In this document: positions 15,375 to 24,831 of the stretch, piece after piece | Numbering within the stretch: the stretch's first letter is position 1 | Layout of the letters: each line of letters starts with the position of its first letter | Assembly: GCF_006351005.1 (NCBI RefSeq) | Contig: NZ_VENP01000018.1 | Span: 1-58,223, forward strand | DNA from: Miniimonas arenae | GTDB taxonomy: Bacteria > Actinomycetota > Actinomycetes > Actinomycetales > Beutenbergiaceae | Direction of reading: 5' to 3' | Length of the DNA stretch: 58,223 nucleotides | Program-made: the position numbers and the translations under genes | The notes under the pieces: model-generated | Seen by the model: only the letters and a program-made list of their open reading frames with translations | The model's database searches: none | Told to the model about the DNA's origin: nothing

Positions 15375-17681
15375 ATGTCCGAGGACACCGCTACCCCAGC
15401 CACCCGCTCTCGCGCGCGCGTCGCCGCCGTCGTGGTGACCGTGATCGCCGTCGTGATCGCCGGCGGTCTCTGGTTCCGCTCGACGCTGGCCGTGCCGCAG
15501 GCGGACGGCGAGGCAGCACCTGGCGTCCTGCGTCTCGATCCGGCGACGTCGGCAGGCGACGACCCGTTCACGGCGTCGGTGGTCAGCCCGGAGCACGACG
15601 CCGGGGCGGTGCTCACCGAGGTGATCGTCGCCCGCACCGTGGCGATCACGCAGGACACCGCGACCGACGGCACGACCGGGGCCGCGCAGGTGGCGGCGAC
15701 GGCGCCCGGTCTGTACGGCGGTTCCGGTCGACTGAGCTCGTGCGAGCCGCAGGCGCTCACGGACTTCCTGGCGGCCGATGCCGCCAAGGCGGCCGCGTGG
15801 GCCGGCGTGCTCGGCATCTCGGTCGAGTCGATCCCGGCGTTCGTCGCCGGCCTGACGTCGGTGGTGCTGACGATGGACACCCTGGTCACCAACCACGGGT
15901 TCGAGGCGGGCGTCGCCACGGCGCACCCGTCGCTGCTGCAGGCCGGGACGGCGGTCCTGGTGGATGCGCGCGGGCTGCCCGTGGTGCGGTGCGCGTGCGG
16001 CAACCCGCTGCTTCCGGCGCAGCTCACGGCGGCGCTGGCCGAGGTCGAGCTGGTCGGGAGCGCGTGGGACGGTCTGGACCTGCAGCGCGTCGTCACGGTC
16101 ACGCCCGCGGCCGAGGACGTCTCCGCGTTCACCGTCGCGGACCTGTCGTCCGGCGAGCTCGTGGACCTCCCGGTCGGCGCCGGTCTCGCCCCGGACGTGT
16201 ACGTCGCGACCTCGTCCAACCACGCACAGACCGCCTACGAGCCCGAGCCGTACCGCGGCACTCTGCAGACCAGCCCCGACGGTGTGACCTGGACCGTCGC
16301 CCTGGAGACCACACCGATGCTCGACGTCGCCACGGGTGGCGGGCTCGCCGTCGCGGTCGGGCTGGACGCGCAGTCCGGCGGCGCGATCCACACCTCGACC
16401 GACGGCGAGACCTGGACGCCGGCCATCGGCGTCGTCGACCCCCTCACCGCCGTGACGTACGGCGACGGCACGTGGATCGCCGTCGGGAACCGGTCCTTCG
16501 CCGAGGAGGGCGGTGAGGGTGACGGCTCGAGCGGGGCGATCTACCGCAGCGAGGACGCCGTGACGTGGGAGCGGGTCGCGACCACGGACCCGTACGAGAA
16601 CAGCGAGCTCGCCGGGTCGGGCGAGATGCTGTACCAGAGCATGACCTCGGTGGCCTACGGGCACGGTCGGTGGATCGCCGGCGCGACCGAGTGTGCGTAC
16701 CGGACGTGCATGCGGGTGCTGTTCACGAGCGACGACGCCGTGATCTGGACCCGCACGGCCCTCGACGACCGGATCGTGCGCGTCGACCTCGCGCACGACG
16801 GCGAGGAGTGGGCTTTCGTGGGCGGCACGGCCAAGCCGGACCCGGCGAACAACGCCGAGATCGACTTCCCGATCGGCGCCGCCGGCACCAGCCCCGACGG
16901 CGTCACCTGGTCGGTCGGCGCCACGTCACCGGAGGGACTCGTGCTCACCGGCCTCAACCCCGGGGGCGGCGCGTGGCTCGCCGTCGACGCCTACGTGCCC
17001 GCTTCCGCCGACGCGGCCCCACCCGGGGGCGGCGTCCATCGCAGCACCGACCTGCTCACGTGGGAACGGATCGGGACGGCCGACCCGTGGACCACGAGCG
17101 TGGCGCTGCTGCGCACCGGCGCGGCTGCGCCAGCGGCCGCTCCCGTCGGCCAGGTTGACGCCGATGCCGATGCCGATGCCGACAGCGTCCGGATCCGCAC
17201 CGCCGGGCTCGAGCTGCTCGCGGCGGACGGGACGACCGCGCAGACGCTCCCCTTCCAGGAGTCAGCCGCTGCCGCGATCGAGGCGGTCACCGGCCTGCTC
17301 GGTGCCTCCTTCAGCGAGCTCACGCCCGGCGACGGCTACTGCTCGGCGGACCGCACCCGTGTGACGTGGGGCGCCCTGTGGCTCACGCACGAGGGCACCG
17401 ACGCCGCCGCGAGCGGCTGGTGGGTGGGACTCGACAGCGACGTCGCCGGCGTGACCGGGCCCGACGGCGTCACCGTCGGGCAAAGCGTCGCCGACGTCCG
17501 CGCCGCCCACCCAGAGGCCCCGAGCGAGTCGTACGGCTACGAGGGGGTGCAGTACGACCTCGTCTACCTCGACGTGACGAGCACCGACGGCGGTACGGAA
17601 GACATGGCCGTCGAGGTGGTCGGCGAGGACGGCGTCGTGGTCGGGCTGCGCGCGCCGGTCTACGTCATGGGCGACTGCTGA
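15375..17681 (+). CDS. Secreted/anchored DUF6777 protein with Asp-box propeller
   Basis: The 768-residue protein starts with a signal anchor (helix about 16-34). Residues 120-215 match DUF6777: SCEPQALTDFLAADAAKAAAW, then VTNHGFEAG, then CACGNPL. Beyond this, six Asp-box-like S-x-D-x-x-T-W motifs occur at about 300, 341, 392, 452, 505 and 556, for example TSPDGVTWT, TSTDGETWT and RSEDAVTWE. This is the signature of a six-bladed BNR/sialidase-like propeller; enzymatic residues are not evident. A short acidic DADADADAD run (17159-17180, GATGCC repeats) and a C-terminal globular domain follow. The ATG at 15375 is preferred over the GTG at 15354 because GGAAGG lies seven bases before it. The function is unknown; extracellular binding or sensing is inferred. 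Confidence 0.72.
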   Translation: MSEDTATPATRSRARVAAVVVTVIAVVIAGGLWFRSTLAVPQADGEAAPGVLRLDPATSAGDDPFTASVVSPEHDAGAVLTEVIVARTVAITQDTATDGTTGAAQVAATAPGLYGGSGRLSSCEPQALTDFLAADAAKAAAWAGVLGISVESIPAFVAGLTSVVLTMDTLVTNHGFEAGVATAHPSLLQAGTAVLVDARGLPVVRCACGNPLLPAQLTAALAEVELVGSAWDGLDLQRVVTVTPAAEDVSAFTVADLSSGELVDLPVGAGLAPDVYVATSSNHAQTAYEPEPYRGTLQTSPDGVTWTVALETTPMLDVATGGGLAVAVGLDAQSGGAIHTSTDGETWTPAIGVVDPLTAVTYGDGTWIAVGNRSFAEEGGEGDGSSGAIYRSEDAVTWERVATTDPYENSELAGSGEMLYQSMTSVAYGHGRWIAGATECAYRTCMRVLFTSDDAVIWTRTALDDRIVRVDLAHDGEEWAFVGGTAKPDPANNAEIDFPIGAAGTSPDGVTWSVGATSPEGLVLTGLNPGGGAWLAVDAYVPASADAAPPGGGVHRSTDLLTWERIGTADPWTTSVALLRTGAAAPAAAPVGQVDADADADADSVRIRTAGLELLAADGTTAQTLPFQESAAAAIEAVTGLLGASFSELTPGDGYCSADRTRVTWGALWLTHEGTDAAASGWWVGLDSDVAGVTGPDGVTVGQSVADVRAAHPEAPSESYGYEGVQYDLVYLDVTSTDGGTEDMAVEVVGEDGVVVGLRAPVYVMGDC

Positions 17682-17722
17682 GCTCACGCCGGCACCCCTC
17701 GGCCCGCGAGCCGGGTGCGGCA

Positions 17723-17760
17723 CGGCGGGCGACACGCCGACGGGCGTTCCCGCGGGAACG
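17723..17760. repeat. 38-bp palindromic element, copy 1
   Basis: A GC-rich 22-bp left part (CGGCGGGCGACACGCCGA plus four variable bases) is followed by the perfect 16-bp palindrome CGTTCCCGCGGGAACG (17745-17760). It lies between the DUF6777 gene and the DUF222 gene. A decayed relative (CGTTCCAGCGGGGGCG) follows near 17784. Confidence 0.8.
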
Positions 17761-17872
17761 CCTCGCGACCCTCGGGTGACGTTCCAGCGGGGGCGTCGTC
17801 CGCACGGCGCCGCGCGCGACGCACCGCGACCGGTCGAATCGCGCGGGCGTTGTCGGTGGTGGGGCTTACGGT

Positions 17873-17888
17873 TCGGACATCTGTTGGA
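17873..17888. promoter_or_regulatory. LexA/SOS-box-like sequence upstream of the DUF222 gene
   Basis: TCGGACATCTGTTGGA differs from the actinobacterial SOS box TCGAAC-N4-GTTCGA at two of twelve fixed positions. It lies 32 bases before the ATG at 17921. In mycobacteria several 13E12-repeat (DUF222) genes are LexA targets, so the position is meaningful; with two mismatches the site may be weak or decayed. Confidence 0.4.
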
Positions 17889-18995
17889 GCAGGTGTCTGG
17901 ATCGGGCGAAGGGGACCACCATGGCGGCGAGGTTCGGTGCTGTGAGGCGGGCGGACGGGCCTGCCCACGCCGTGGACACCACGGTGGGTGTGGCGCCGGT
18001 GAGGCTGCCGCCCAGCGAGGCCGAGGAACGCGCCCGATGGCAGGAGCAGCAGACCCGCGAGGCCGGCGGCGACCACGCAGGTGAGACGCCGGTGTGGATG
18101 CTGCGTCGCGACCTCGGGATGCTCGCCGCGCGTCTGGCCGCGGGAGAGGCCGAGTTCCTCACCCTCCTGGCCGAGCTCGACCACCGGGGCGGGTGGGCCG
18201 AAGCCGGGATCGTGTCCTGCGCCCACTGGTTGAGCCTGCACTGCGCCATGACCACCGGCACCGCCCGCGAGCACGTCCGCATCGCCCGCGCCCTCACCCA
18301 CCTGCCCCTGATCCGGGCCGCGTTCGCCGCCGGACGCCTGTCCTACTTCAAAGTCCGCGCCCTGACCCGCACCGCCACCCCCACCGACGAGGCAGACCTG
18401 CTCGGCGTAGCCCTATGCGCGACCGCGAACCAGCTCGACCGGTTCGTCGCCGGCGTGCGCACCGCCGAAACCCTCACCGACATCAACCTGCGCCACCAGC
18501 GCAGGTCGTTGACCTGGCGCACCGACACCGACGGATCCATCCTCATCAGCCTGCGCTGCAGCCCCGAAGACGGCGCCACCATCCTCGAAGCCATCCACCA
18601 CACCCACGACCACCTCACCACCACCAGCGCCAACAGCCGCGTGGACAGCAGGAACGGCGCGGACGGCGGCGGCGCGGACAGGTGTGCCGCCGACAGCGGC
18701 GGCACCGGTTCGGTCGGCGGGGGCGGCAGCGGCGCGAGCGACGACCAGGCGTCCGCCGAGCCCCACCCCGGGGTCAGGGTCGCGACCAGGGCCCAGGCCC
18801 CGGGCAAGGCCGGACGGCTGGCCGCCTCCCGGCTCGATGCCCTCGTGCTGCTGTGCGCAGAGGCGACCCTGCCCGGTAAGGAACCCGGCACCTGGAAACA
18901 AGCCCTCGGATCCCGCCGCAGCGAGACCATCCTGCACGTCACCCTCGACGACCTCGCCACCGCCGTACAACCCCGCACGCGCACACCGAACGCCC

Positions 18996-19032
18996 AGGCG
19001 CGCGACACGCCGGGCACGTTCCCGCGGGAACG
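18996..19032. repeat. Palindromic element, copy 2 (one base short)
   Basis: This has the same architecture as the other copies, with the palindrome CGTTCCCGCGGGAACG at 19017-19032. The spacer after GACACGCCG is four bases, not five. The shortfall lies inside the DUF222/HNH reading frame and accounts for the frameshift. Confidence 0.8.
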
Positions 19033-19072
19033 CCCAATACTCCCGCGGGGCTCGGAAGCGACGGGGCTGACG

Positions 19073-19110
19073 CGGCGGGCGACACGCCGAACAGCGTTCC
19101 CGCGGGAACG
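19073..19110. repeat. Palindromic element, copy 3
   Basis: It matches copy 1 at all but three or four spacer positions, with the palindrome at 19095-19110. In the HNH frame it is read as GDTPNSVPAGT; copy 2, if restored by one base, would be read as RDTPxxVPAGT. Both copies would then sit in the same coding frame, 78 bases apart. Confidence 0.8.
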
Positions 19111-19931
19111 TCGAGCGCATCACGAGCGGGCGGCGCGAGCCGGCTGATCGGGCCAAGGCTCGAGCTGGGACCCGCACTCCACCCCGAGACCGCCCGACGC
19201 CTGACCTGCGGCACCGGCATCACCCTCATGCTCCACCAACCCGAACCCGACACCAGCGCCGGCGTCGGGTCCGGCGCCGCGGCAGCAGGCACTGCGGGTG
19301 GTGCGGCGTTCACCGTCATGCCCGCCGCGAGGCCGGGCGCCACCATCGACGTCGGACGACGCCGCCGCCTGGCCACCCCCGCCCAGCTCAAAGCCCTCTG
19401 GGAACGAGACCACGGCCGCCGCGTCCCCGGCTGCGAACGCCGCCGCTACCTGCACGCCCACCACCTCATCCACTGGGCCGACGGCGGACCCACCACCCTG
19501 AACAACCTCGTCCTCGTCTGCAGCCAGCACCACCGCCTCCTCCACGAAGACACCTACGCCCTGCACCTGCACCACCAAGGCCGCGGCGTGACCCTCACCG
19601 ACCCCAACGGCCGCGTCGTCGCCACCAGCGGACCCACCACCGCGACCGGCTGGGCCGGCGCCATGAGCGCAGCCGCCGCACGAGCCGAGCAGAACCAGGA
19701 CGGCGAGCAGGGCCACCTCGCAGCGGCCCTGCCACCCGTCCCCCTGCCCACCCGACCCGGCGACCTGCCCCTCGACCCCGTCAACGGCGGGCCCCTCAAC
19801 CTCGCCTGGGCCACCACCATCACAGCCACCAACCGCGACGTGACCCGAGCCACCCCCGGCGCCGCCTGAGGCCGCCCACCGCACGGGACCGGCACGGCAA
19901 CGCACTCACCGTCCCGCGCCGGAGGAGACCT

Positions 19932-20369
19932 TCAGCTCCGGCACCCCTCGACACCTCGCAGGAGCGCGTCCGGAGACGAGAGCGCATCCCGATCGAGCGC
20001 GCAGTGCTTCCACTCGTGGGTGTTCGTATGGGGGTTCTGCTGCACGAAGACCTCGACGTCGCCGCCGGGCAGTGCGCGGACGTGATAGATCACGGGGCCG
20101 TCCGTCTCCCCGAAGCTCGCGCGGAGCTCGGCGCCCGCGCCCGCCGCACCGTCGTCGAGGCAGTCGAGGCCCGCCTGGGAGAACGCGGGCAGCTCGGTCA
20201 GGTCGACCCGGATCTCCTCGCACTGGGGCAGAGGCTCACGGTCGTCGAAGTCGGCCTTCGCCGCGTTGAGCGGCACGGCCGCGCAGGACACGAGGAGCAG
20301 GACCACCGACAGCGACAGCCACGCCGGCCGCCGAGCCGCTCGCACCGCCCGATGAGTCGACGCGTGCAC
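19932..20369 (-). CDS. Putative lipoprotein, unknown function
   Basis: This 145-residue protein starts with a basic N-region and a hydrophobic stretch ending in a lipobox-like LLLVSCAA (Cys29). The signal supports the GTG at 20369; an in-frame ATG at 20471 would add 34 residues of Arg-rich sequence. The mature part has four Cys (about residues 50, 70, 123 and 143) and segments such as YHVRALPGGDVEVFVQQNPH, with no family I recognise. It is last in the run DUF3817-guaA-glycosyltransferase-lipoprotein and probably shares their transcript, though a functional link is not evident. Confidence 0.6.
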   Translation of the reverse strand: MHASTHRAVRAARRPAWLSLSVVLLLVSCAAVPLNAAKADFDDREPLPQCEEIRVDLTELPAFSQAGLDCLDDGAAGAGAELRASFGETDGPVIYHVRALPGGDVEVFVQQNPHTNTHEWKHCALDRDALSSPDALLRGVEGCRS

Positions 20370-20481
20370 GCGCGCCGTCCCTCCCGGTCGCCGTCGACGC
20401 GCGCGCTCGACGGCGAGCGGCTGGCACGACGACGTCGCACCATCCTGGGGCAGCAACCGCGACGAGGACATCGGCAAACAG

Positions 20482-21636
20482 TCAGGGCACGAACGGCAGC
20501 AGCCGGCGCGCGCGGGCGTACTCGCGCTCCGCGGCGGACAGCACGTCCGCCCAGTCCGCGGCGGGCGCCACGGTGCGGTTGTGGTCGCGGATCGCCTCGC
20601 GCAGCGCGTCGTCCCGCGCGAGGCGTACGACGGCGGCCGCGAGCCCCGCGTCGTCGTCGGCCAGGAGACCGTCGGTGCCGTCCGCGACGAACGAGGCGAC
20701 CCCGGTCCCGGCTCGGGCCACGATCGGCAGGCCGGCGGTGCGCGCCTCGAGCGCGGCGATCCCGAACGCCTCCAGCCGCGCGGGCGAGACGAACACGTCA
20801 CGCCCGGCGTAGAGCTGCGGCAGCGAGGTGCGCGGCACGCGGCCCAGCAGCGTCGTCGCGTCCGCGACGCCGCGCCGCCGCGCGTGCCGACGAACTGCGC
20901 CTGCGTCGGGCCCGTCCCCCGCCACGGTGAGGGACACCGCGCCGCGGCCGAGCTCCGCCGTCGCGTCGGCGAGCACGTCGACCAGCACCCGGGTGCGCTT
21001 GCGCGGCGCGACCCGCTGCGTCGCGACCAGCCGGAGCACGCCGTCGGCCGCTCGCGGTGGACCGCTGGGACGCCAGTCGGAGATCGTGAGCCCGTTGGGC
21101 AGCACGCCCACCTCGGCGGGCGCACCCTCGACCGGGAACGACCGCGCCACGCGCTCGGCGGCGACCTCGCTCACCGCCGACAGCGCGGCGCTCTCACCGT
21201 CCCAGCCCAACGCGTCGGCGCCGCGGCGCACGAGGGGCTCCACGCCGTCGAGCATGCAGTGCCACGTGATCGCAAGGGGCCGGCGCAGCGCGCGCGCGAC
21301 GCGGGCGCCCTGGTACGCGAAGGGTGAGACGACCCCGGCGTGCACGTGCACCACGTCGGGCGCGAGCTCCTCGATGACCTCGTGCAGCAACGTGGTTCCG
21401 CGCGGGTTGACGGGCAGGCCCCCGACCCAGCGCGACGCCAGCCGGTGCACCACGACCCCGCGCGAGTCCGTGCCCGTCCCGCTCCACCGCGCGGCGGCCC
21501 CGGGGCTCGCGGCCGTCGCGGTGAGCACGTGCACCTCGTGCCCGGCGGCCACCTGGTGCGCCGCGAGGTCCCCGACCTGCGTCTCGATGCCACCCACCCG
21601 GGGCGCGAAGCAGTCGCTGACGTGCGCGATCCTCAT
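20482..21636 (-). CDS. Glycosyltransferase family 4 (GT-B)
   Basis: This 384-residue GT4 enzyme has the N-terminal signature MRIAHVSDCFAPRVGGIETQ with the Gly loop, and VVHVHAG for the first Rossmann fold. It also has the C-terminal nucleotide-sugar half with LVATQRVAPRKRTRVLVD and an FVSPARLEAFGIAALEARTAGLPIVAR region containing the E-x7-E motif. Such enzymes add a sugar from a nucleotide donor to a lipid, polysaccharide or small thiol precursor; the acceptor cannot be told. It begins 10 bases after guaA on the same strand. Confidence 0.88.
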   Translation of the reverse strand: MRIAHVSDCFAPRVGGIETQVGDLAAHQVAAGHEVHVLTATAASPGAAARWSGTGTDSRGVVVHRLASRWVGGLPVNPRGTTLLHEVIEELAPDVVHVHAGVVSPFAYQGARVARALRRPLAITWHCMLDGVEPLVRRGADALGWDGESAALSAVSEVAAERVARSFPVEGAPAEVGVLPNGLTISDWRPSGPPRAADGVLRLVATQRVAPRKRTRVLVDVLADATAELGRGAVSLTVAGDGPDAGAVRRHARRRGVADATTLLGRVPRTSLPQLYAGRDVFVSPARLEAFGIAALEARTAGLPIVARAGTGVASFVADGTDGLLADDDAGLAAAVVRLARDDALREAIRDHNRTVAPAADWADVLSAAEREYARARRLLPFVP

Positions 21637-21646
21637 CGCCGCGCGC

Positions 21647-23254
21647 TCACTCCCACTCGATGGTCCCCGGCGGCTTGCTCGTGACGTCGAGGGTCACCCG
21701 GTTCACGTCCGCGACCTCGTTGGTCACGCGGGTGGAGATCCGGGCCAGCACGTCGTACGGCAGCCGGGTCCAGTCCGCGGTCATCGCGTCCTCGGACGAC
21801 ACCGGCCGCAGCACGACCGGGTGGCCGTAGGTGCGGCCGTCGCCCTGGACGCCCACCGAGCGCACGTCGGCGAGCAGCACCACGGGGCACTGCCAGATCT
21901 CGCGGTCCAGGCCCGCGAGCGTGAGCTCCTCGCGCGCGATCGCGTCCGCCGCACGCAGGGTGTCCAGCCGTTCGCGGGTGACCTCGCCGATGATCCGGAT
22001 ACCGAGGCCGGGACCGGGGAACGGCTGGCGCCACACGATCGCCTCGGGCACGCCGAGCTCGAGGCCGACGGCGCGCACCTCGTCCTTGAACAGGGTGCGC
22101 AGCGGCTCGATGAGCGAGAACTGCAGGTCCTCGGGCAGCCCGCCGACGTTGTGATGGCTCTTGATGTTGGCCGCACCCTCGCCGCCGCCGGACTCCACGA
22201 CGTCGGGGTAGAGCGTGCCCTGCACGAGGAACTCCACCTCCTCGCCGTGCGCACCCGCGGCGGTCACGACGTCGCGCGCGGCCTGCTCGAACACGCGGAT
22301 GAACTCGCGCCCGATGATCTTGCGCTTGGTCTCCGGGTCGGTCACGCCCGCGAGCGCCTCGAGGAAGCGCTCCTGCGCGTCCACGACGACGAGGTTGACG
22401 CCTGTCGCGGCCACGAAGTCCTGCTCGACCTGCTCCGCCTCGCCGCTGCGCAGCAGCCCGTGATCGACGAAGACGCACGTGAGCTGGTCGCCGACGGCGC
22501 GCTGCACGAGGGCCGCCGCGACCGAGGAGTCCACGCCGCCGGACAGGCCGCAGATGACGCGCTTGTCCCCGACCTGCGCCCGGATCGCCTCGACCTGCTC
22601 GGCGATGACGTTGCCGGGCGTCCAGTCGGGAGCCAGCCCTGCGCCGTCGTACAGGAAGTGCTCGAGCACGGCCTGGCCGTGCGCGGAGTGCTTGACCTCG
22701 GGGTGCCACTGTACGCCGTAGAGGCGCCGCGTGGTGTCCTCGAACGCCGCGACCGGTGAGCCGGGCGAGGTGGCCAGGACGTCGAAGCCGTCGGGGGCGC
22801 GGTGCACGGCGTCGCCGTGGCTCATCCACGCCGTCTGGTGCTCGGGGGTGCCCGAGAGCAGCACGCCGGCCTCGCAGACGGCGACCTCGGTGCCGCCGTA
22901 CTCGCGCAGGCCGGTCTGGGCGACCTCGCCGCCGAGCGCCTTGGCCATCGCCTGGAAGCCGTAGCAGATGCCGAGCACCGGGACCCCCGCCTCGAACAGC
23001 GCGGGGTCGACGAACGGTGCACCGTCGGCATACACCGAGGCGGGCCCGCCGGACAGGATGATCGCCGCCGGGTCCTTCGCGAGCATCGCCTCGGCCGAGG
23101 TGGAGTGCGGCACGATCTCGGAGTAGACCCGCGCCTCGCGCACCCGGCGGGCGATGAGCTGGGCGTACTGGGCGCCGAAGTCGACGACGAGGACGGGACG
23201 GTGCGCGGGGGGCGCGGGGGTCTGCGTCACGTCGTCCAGGATAGGCGCGGTCAT
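21647..23254 (-). CDS. guaA: GMP synthase (glutamine-hydrolysing)
   Basis: GuaA converts XMP to GMP using glutamine-derived ammonia and ATP. The 535-residue protein contains the class I glutamine amidotransferase domain ([13 protein letters not shown], Cys97 in GICYGFQAM, and the late His in [12 protein letters not shown]). The ATP pyrophosphatase domain has the P-loop [14 protein letters not shown], and the C-terminal dimerisation domain ends in GTIEWE. The ATG at 23254 overlaps the stop of the DUF3817 gene by 4 bases, a pairing seen in many actinobacteria. Both IMP dehydrogenase paralogues are also in this window but far away (guaB3 near 40 kb, guaB near 53.5 kb). Confidence 0.97.
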   Translation of the reverse strand: MTAPILDDVTQTPAPPAHRPVLVVDFGAQYAQLIARRVREARVYSEIVPHSTSAEAMLAKDPAAIILSGGPASVYADGAPFVDPALFEAGVPVLGICYGFQAMAKALGGEVAQTGLREYGGTEVAVCEAGVLLSGTPEHQTAWMSHGDAVHRAPDGFDVLATSPGSPVAAFEDTTRRLYGVQWHPEVKHSAHGQAVLEHFLYDGAGLAPDWTPGNVIAEQVEAIRAQVGDKRVICGLSGGVDSSVAAALVQRAVGDQLTCVFVDHGLLRSGEAEQVEQDFVAATGVNLVVVDAQERFLEALAGVTDPETKRKIIGREFIRVFEQAARDVVTAAGAHGEEVEFLVQGTLYPDVVESGGGEGAANIKSHHNVGGLPEDLQFSLIEPLRTLFKDEVRAVGLELGVPEAIVWRQPFPGPGLGIRIIGEVTRERLDTLRAADAIAREELTLAGLDREIWQCPVVLLADVRSVGVQGDGRTYGHPVVLRPVSSEDAMTADWTRLPYDVLARISTRVTNEVADVNRVTLDVTSKPPGTIEWE

Positions 23255-23640
23255 GCGCGCCGGGTCGCGACGGGCCAGCGCGCGGCGCGGCCCTCGACGA
23301 CGAACGACAGCACCGGAACGACGCCGCCCGCCACCATGACGACGAGGCGCCCGAACGACCACCGCGCCTGGCTCCACAGCTGCAGGCAGGTGACGGCGTA
23401 GATCAGGTAGATCCAGCCGTGCACGAACGGCACCCAGCCGAGTGCGGAGTCGACCCAGTCGACCTTGAGCACGTACTTGAGCAGCATCTCCACGCACAGC
23501 AGCAGGAGGAACGAGCCGGTCACGAACGCCATCACCTTGAACCGGGTGAACGCGCTGCGTGTGCTGGGGGCGGTCGAGGCGGGCTGAGGAGCGGGGCGGG
23601 TCGAGTCGGTCGAGTCGGCCGGCGCGGGCACTGCAGTCAT
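23251..23640 (-). CDS. DUF3817 family membrane protein
   Basis: This 129-residue protein has a disordered Pro/Thr/Ser N-tail (about 1-30) and three membrane helices. It bears the DUF3817 pattern of a Lys-Tyr in the first loop ([10 protein letters not shown]) and a [20 protein letters not shown] second helix, then [20 protein letters not shown]. The function of DUF3817 is unknown. The ATG at 23640 is placed six bases after GGAAGG; a GTG one codon earlier is possible. It is first in the run with guaA, whose start it overlaps. Confidence 0.8.
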   Translation of the reverse strand: MTAVPAPADSTDSTRPAPQPASTAPSTRSAFTRFKVMAFVTGSFLLLLCVEMLLKYVLKVDWVDSALGWVPFVHGWIYLIYAVTCLQLWSQARWSFGRLVVMVAGGVVPVLSFVVEGRAARWPVATRRA

Positions 23641-23708
23641 CACGGTCCTTCCACGGGAGGTTCACCCATTGTGGCAAGATCCCGGCGCTCGCCTGTCAGG
23701 ATGTCCGC

Positions 23709-24695
23709 GTGCCAGCACAGCCGACGCACGGCGTTCGCAAGCTCCGCTCCCGATGGACGTGGATCGCCGCCGGTGTGGCTGCTCTCCTCGTCGTGGTCCT
23801 CGCGGTCGTGCTCGTCGTCCGCAGCCGGGACCAGGCCGAGCAGCGCGACCTCGCGGCGCAGTGGCGCTCCGACGTGACCGCCTGGTCCGGCGACGTCGTG
23901 ACCTCGCTGCCCGATCCCGCGGTGCGACTCGCGCCGCTCGCCACGGGCGCCGCGAACGAGACGGCCGACCAGGTCGCGGCGCTGCGCGCGGAGTGCGACC
24001 GCGCCGCGACGACGGCGAGCGACGTCGCCGCGCTCGCCGGTCCATCCGCCCCGCCCGCGGACCTGCGCGAGAGCACGCCGGGCTACGACGAGCTCGCGGC
24101 CGAGGTCACCTCCGACGCCGCGGCGCTGACCACCTACCAGGGCGCCGTGGCCGACGCGGCCGCGGCGCAGGCGACGTGGTGCGCCGGCCACCCCGACCTC
24201 GCCCAGGTCACCCTCGACCAGCAGGCCGGGCTCGCGACCTACCAGGCTCTTCTCGGGGCGTGCTCGGTCGCCGACACCGGGTGCCTGCCCGCCGACACCG
24301 CGCAGTGGGCCGCGGTCGCCGACGCGATCGGCCCCGCGTACGCCGAACCCGCGCGCTCGCGCGCCACGCTCTACGGCTCCGTCTGCCCGGTGCCCACGCT
24401 CGCCGACGTGTGCGCGCTGCTCGCGCAGCAGAACACCGAGCTCGGTGACCTCTACGACGCCTACGCGCAGGCGCTGCGCGGCGGCGTGCCGGCCGACGTC
24501 GACGCGGCCCGCTCCGCGATCCAGGCCGCCCGGACCGCCCAGGACGCGGCCCTGGGCGAGGCGCTGACCACGGCCGTGCCCGGCGCCACCGGCGCGCCGA
24601 CGGCGGTCCTCGCCGCCGCGGTCGCGCAGGCCGCGATCGACGCGGACCTCGCCCGGGCGCAGGCGGAGGACCCGTTGCTCGTCGCGATCGGCTGA
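23709..24695 (+). CDS. Membrane-anchored exported protein, cysteine-containing, unknown
   Basis: This 328-residue protein has a basic N-terminus, a single membrane helix (about 18-38), and a long Ala-rich, mostly helical extracytoplasmic part. Six cysteines (in RAECDRA, TWCAGH, GACSVADTGCLP, SVCPVPTLADVCALL) suggest three disulfides. No family was recognised. The GTG at 23709 is preceded six bases upstream by CAGGAT, a possible -10 for a leaderless message. It is divergent from the DUF3817-guaA run across about 70 bases. Confidence 0.65.
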   Translation: MPAQPTHGVRKLRSRWTWIAAGVAALLVVVLAVVLVVRSRDQAEQRDLAAQWRSDVTAWSGDVVTSLPDPAVRLAPLATGAANETADQVAALRAECDRAATTASDVAALAGPSAPPADLRESTPGYDELAAEVTSDAAALTTYQGAVADAAAAQATWCAGHPDLAQVTLDQQAGLATYQALLGACSVADTGCLPADTAQWAAVADAIGPAYAEPARSRATLYGSVCPVPTLADVCALLAQQNTELGDLYDAYAQALRGGVPADVDAARSAIQAARTAQDAALGEALTTAVPGATGAPTAVLAAAVAQAAIDADLARAQAEDPLLVAIG

Positions 24696-24819
24696 GCGAG
24701 TCACGGGCAGGTCAACGCCGGACCGTCCGCACGTGTGGCTCGCACCATCTCAAGACCATCGGGGCACCAGAATCCTCGAATCGTTTCGAAATGGCTTGGT
24801 GAGGGGCCCCCGACCCACC

Positions 24820-24831
24820 TAGCGTGGTCAC
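24820..24831 (+). promoter_or_regulatory. Putative leaderless promoter of the ABC exporter pair
   Basis: TAGCGT (24820-24825) lies six bases before the GTG at 24832, with TTGGTG 18 bases further upstream as a possible -35. A TTTCGAAA palindrome (24784-24791) just upstream may be an operator. Confidence 0.5.

Larger units (their letters stand above)
17921..19869 (+). pseudogene. DUF222/HNH endonuclease gene interrupted by a 1-bp frameshift
   Basis: The N-terminal DUF222 (13E12-type) region reads from the ATG at 17921 to a stop at 19147 (408 codons). The missing C-terminal HNH domain continues in another frame to 19869. It carries ETARRLTCGTGITLML, then PGCERRRYLHAHHLIHWADG, then NLVLVCSQHH. 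Adding one base near 19016 joins both parts into one 649-residue frame with no stop. Copy 2 of the 38-bp element in this linker is exactly one base shorter than copies 1 and 3, which pinpoints the lesion. The HNH zinc knuckle also lacks its first Cys (GRRVPGC instead of GCRxPGC). Either it is a decaying gene, a sequencing error in a GC-rich palindrome, or two separate proteins. Confidence 0.8.

Noticed and set aside
19228-19869. Stand-alone small HNH endonuclease gene
   Set aside because: The conserved pre-HNH region lies upstream of the ATG at 19228 in the same frame, and one added base joins it to DUF222; a split gene explains more.
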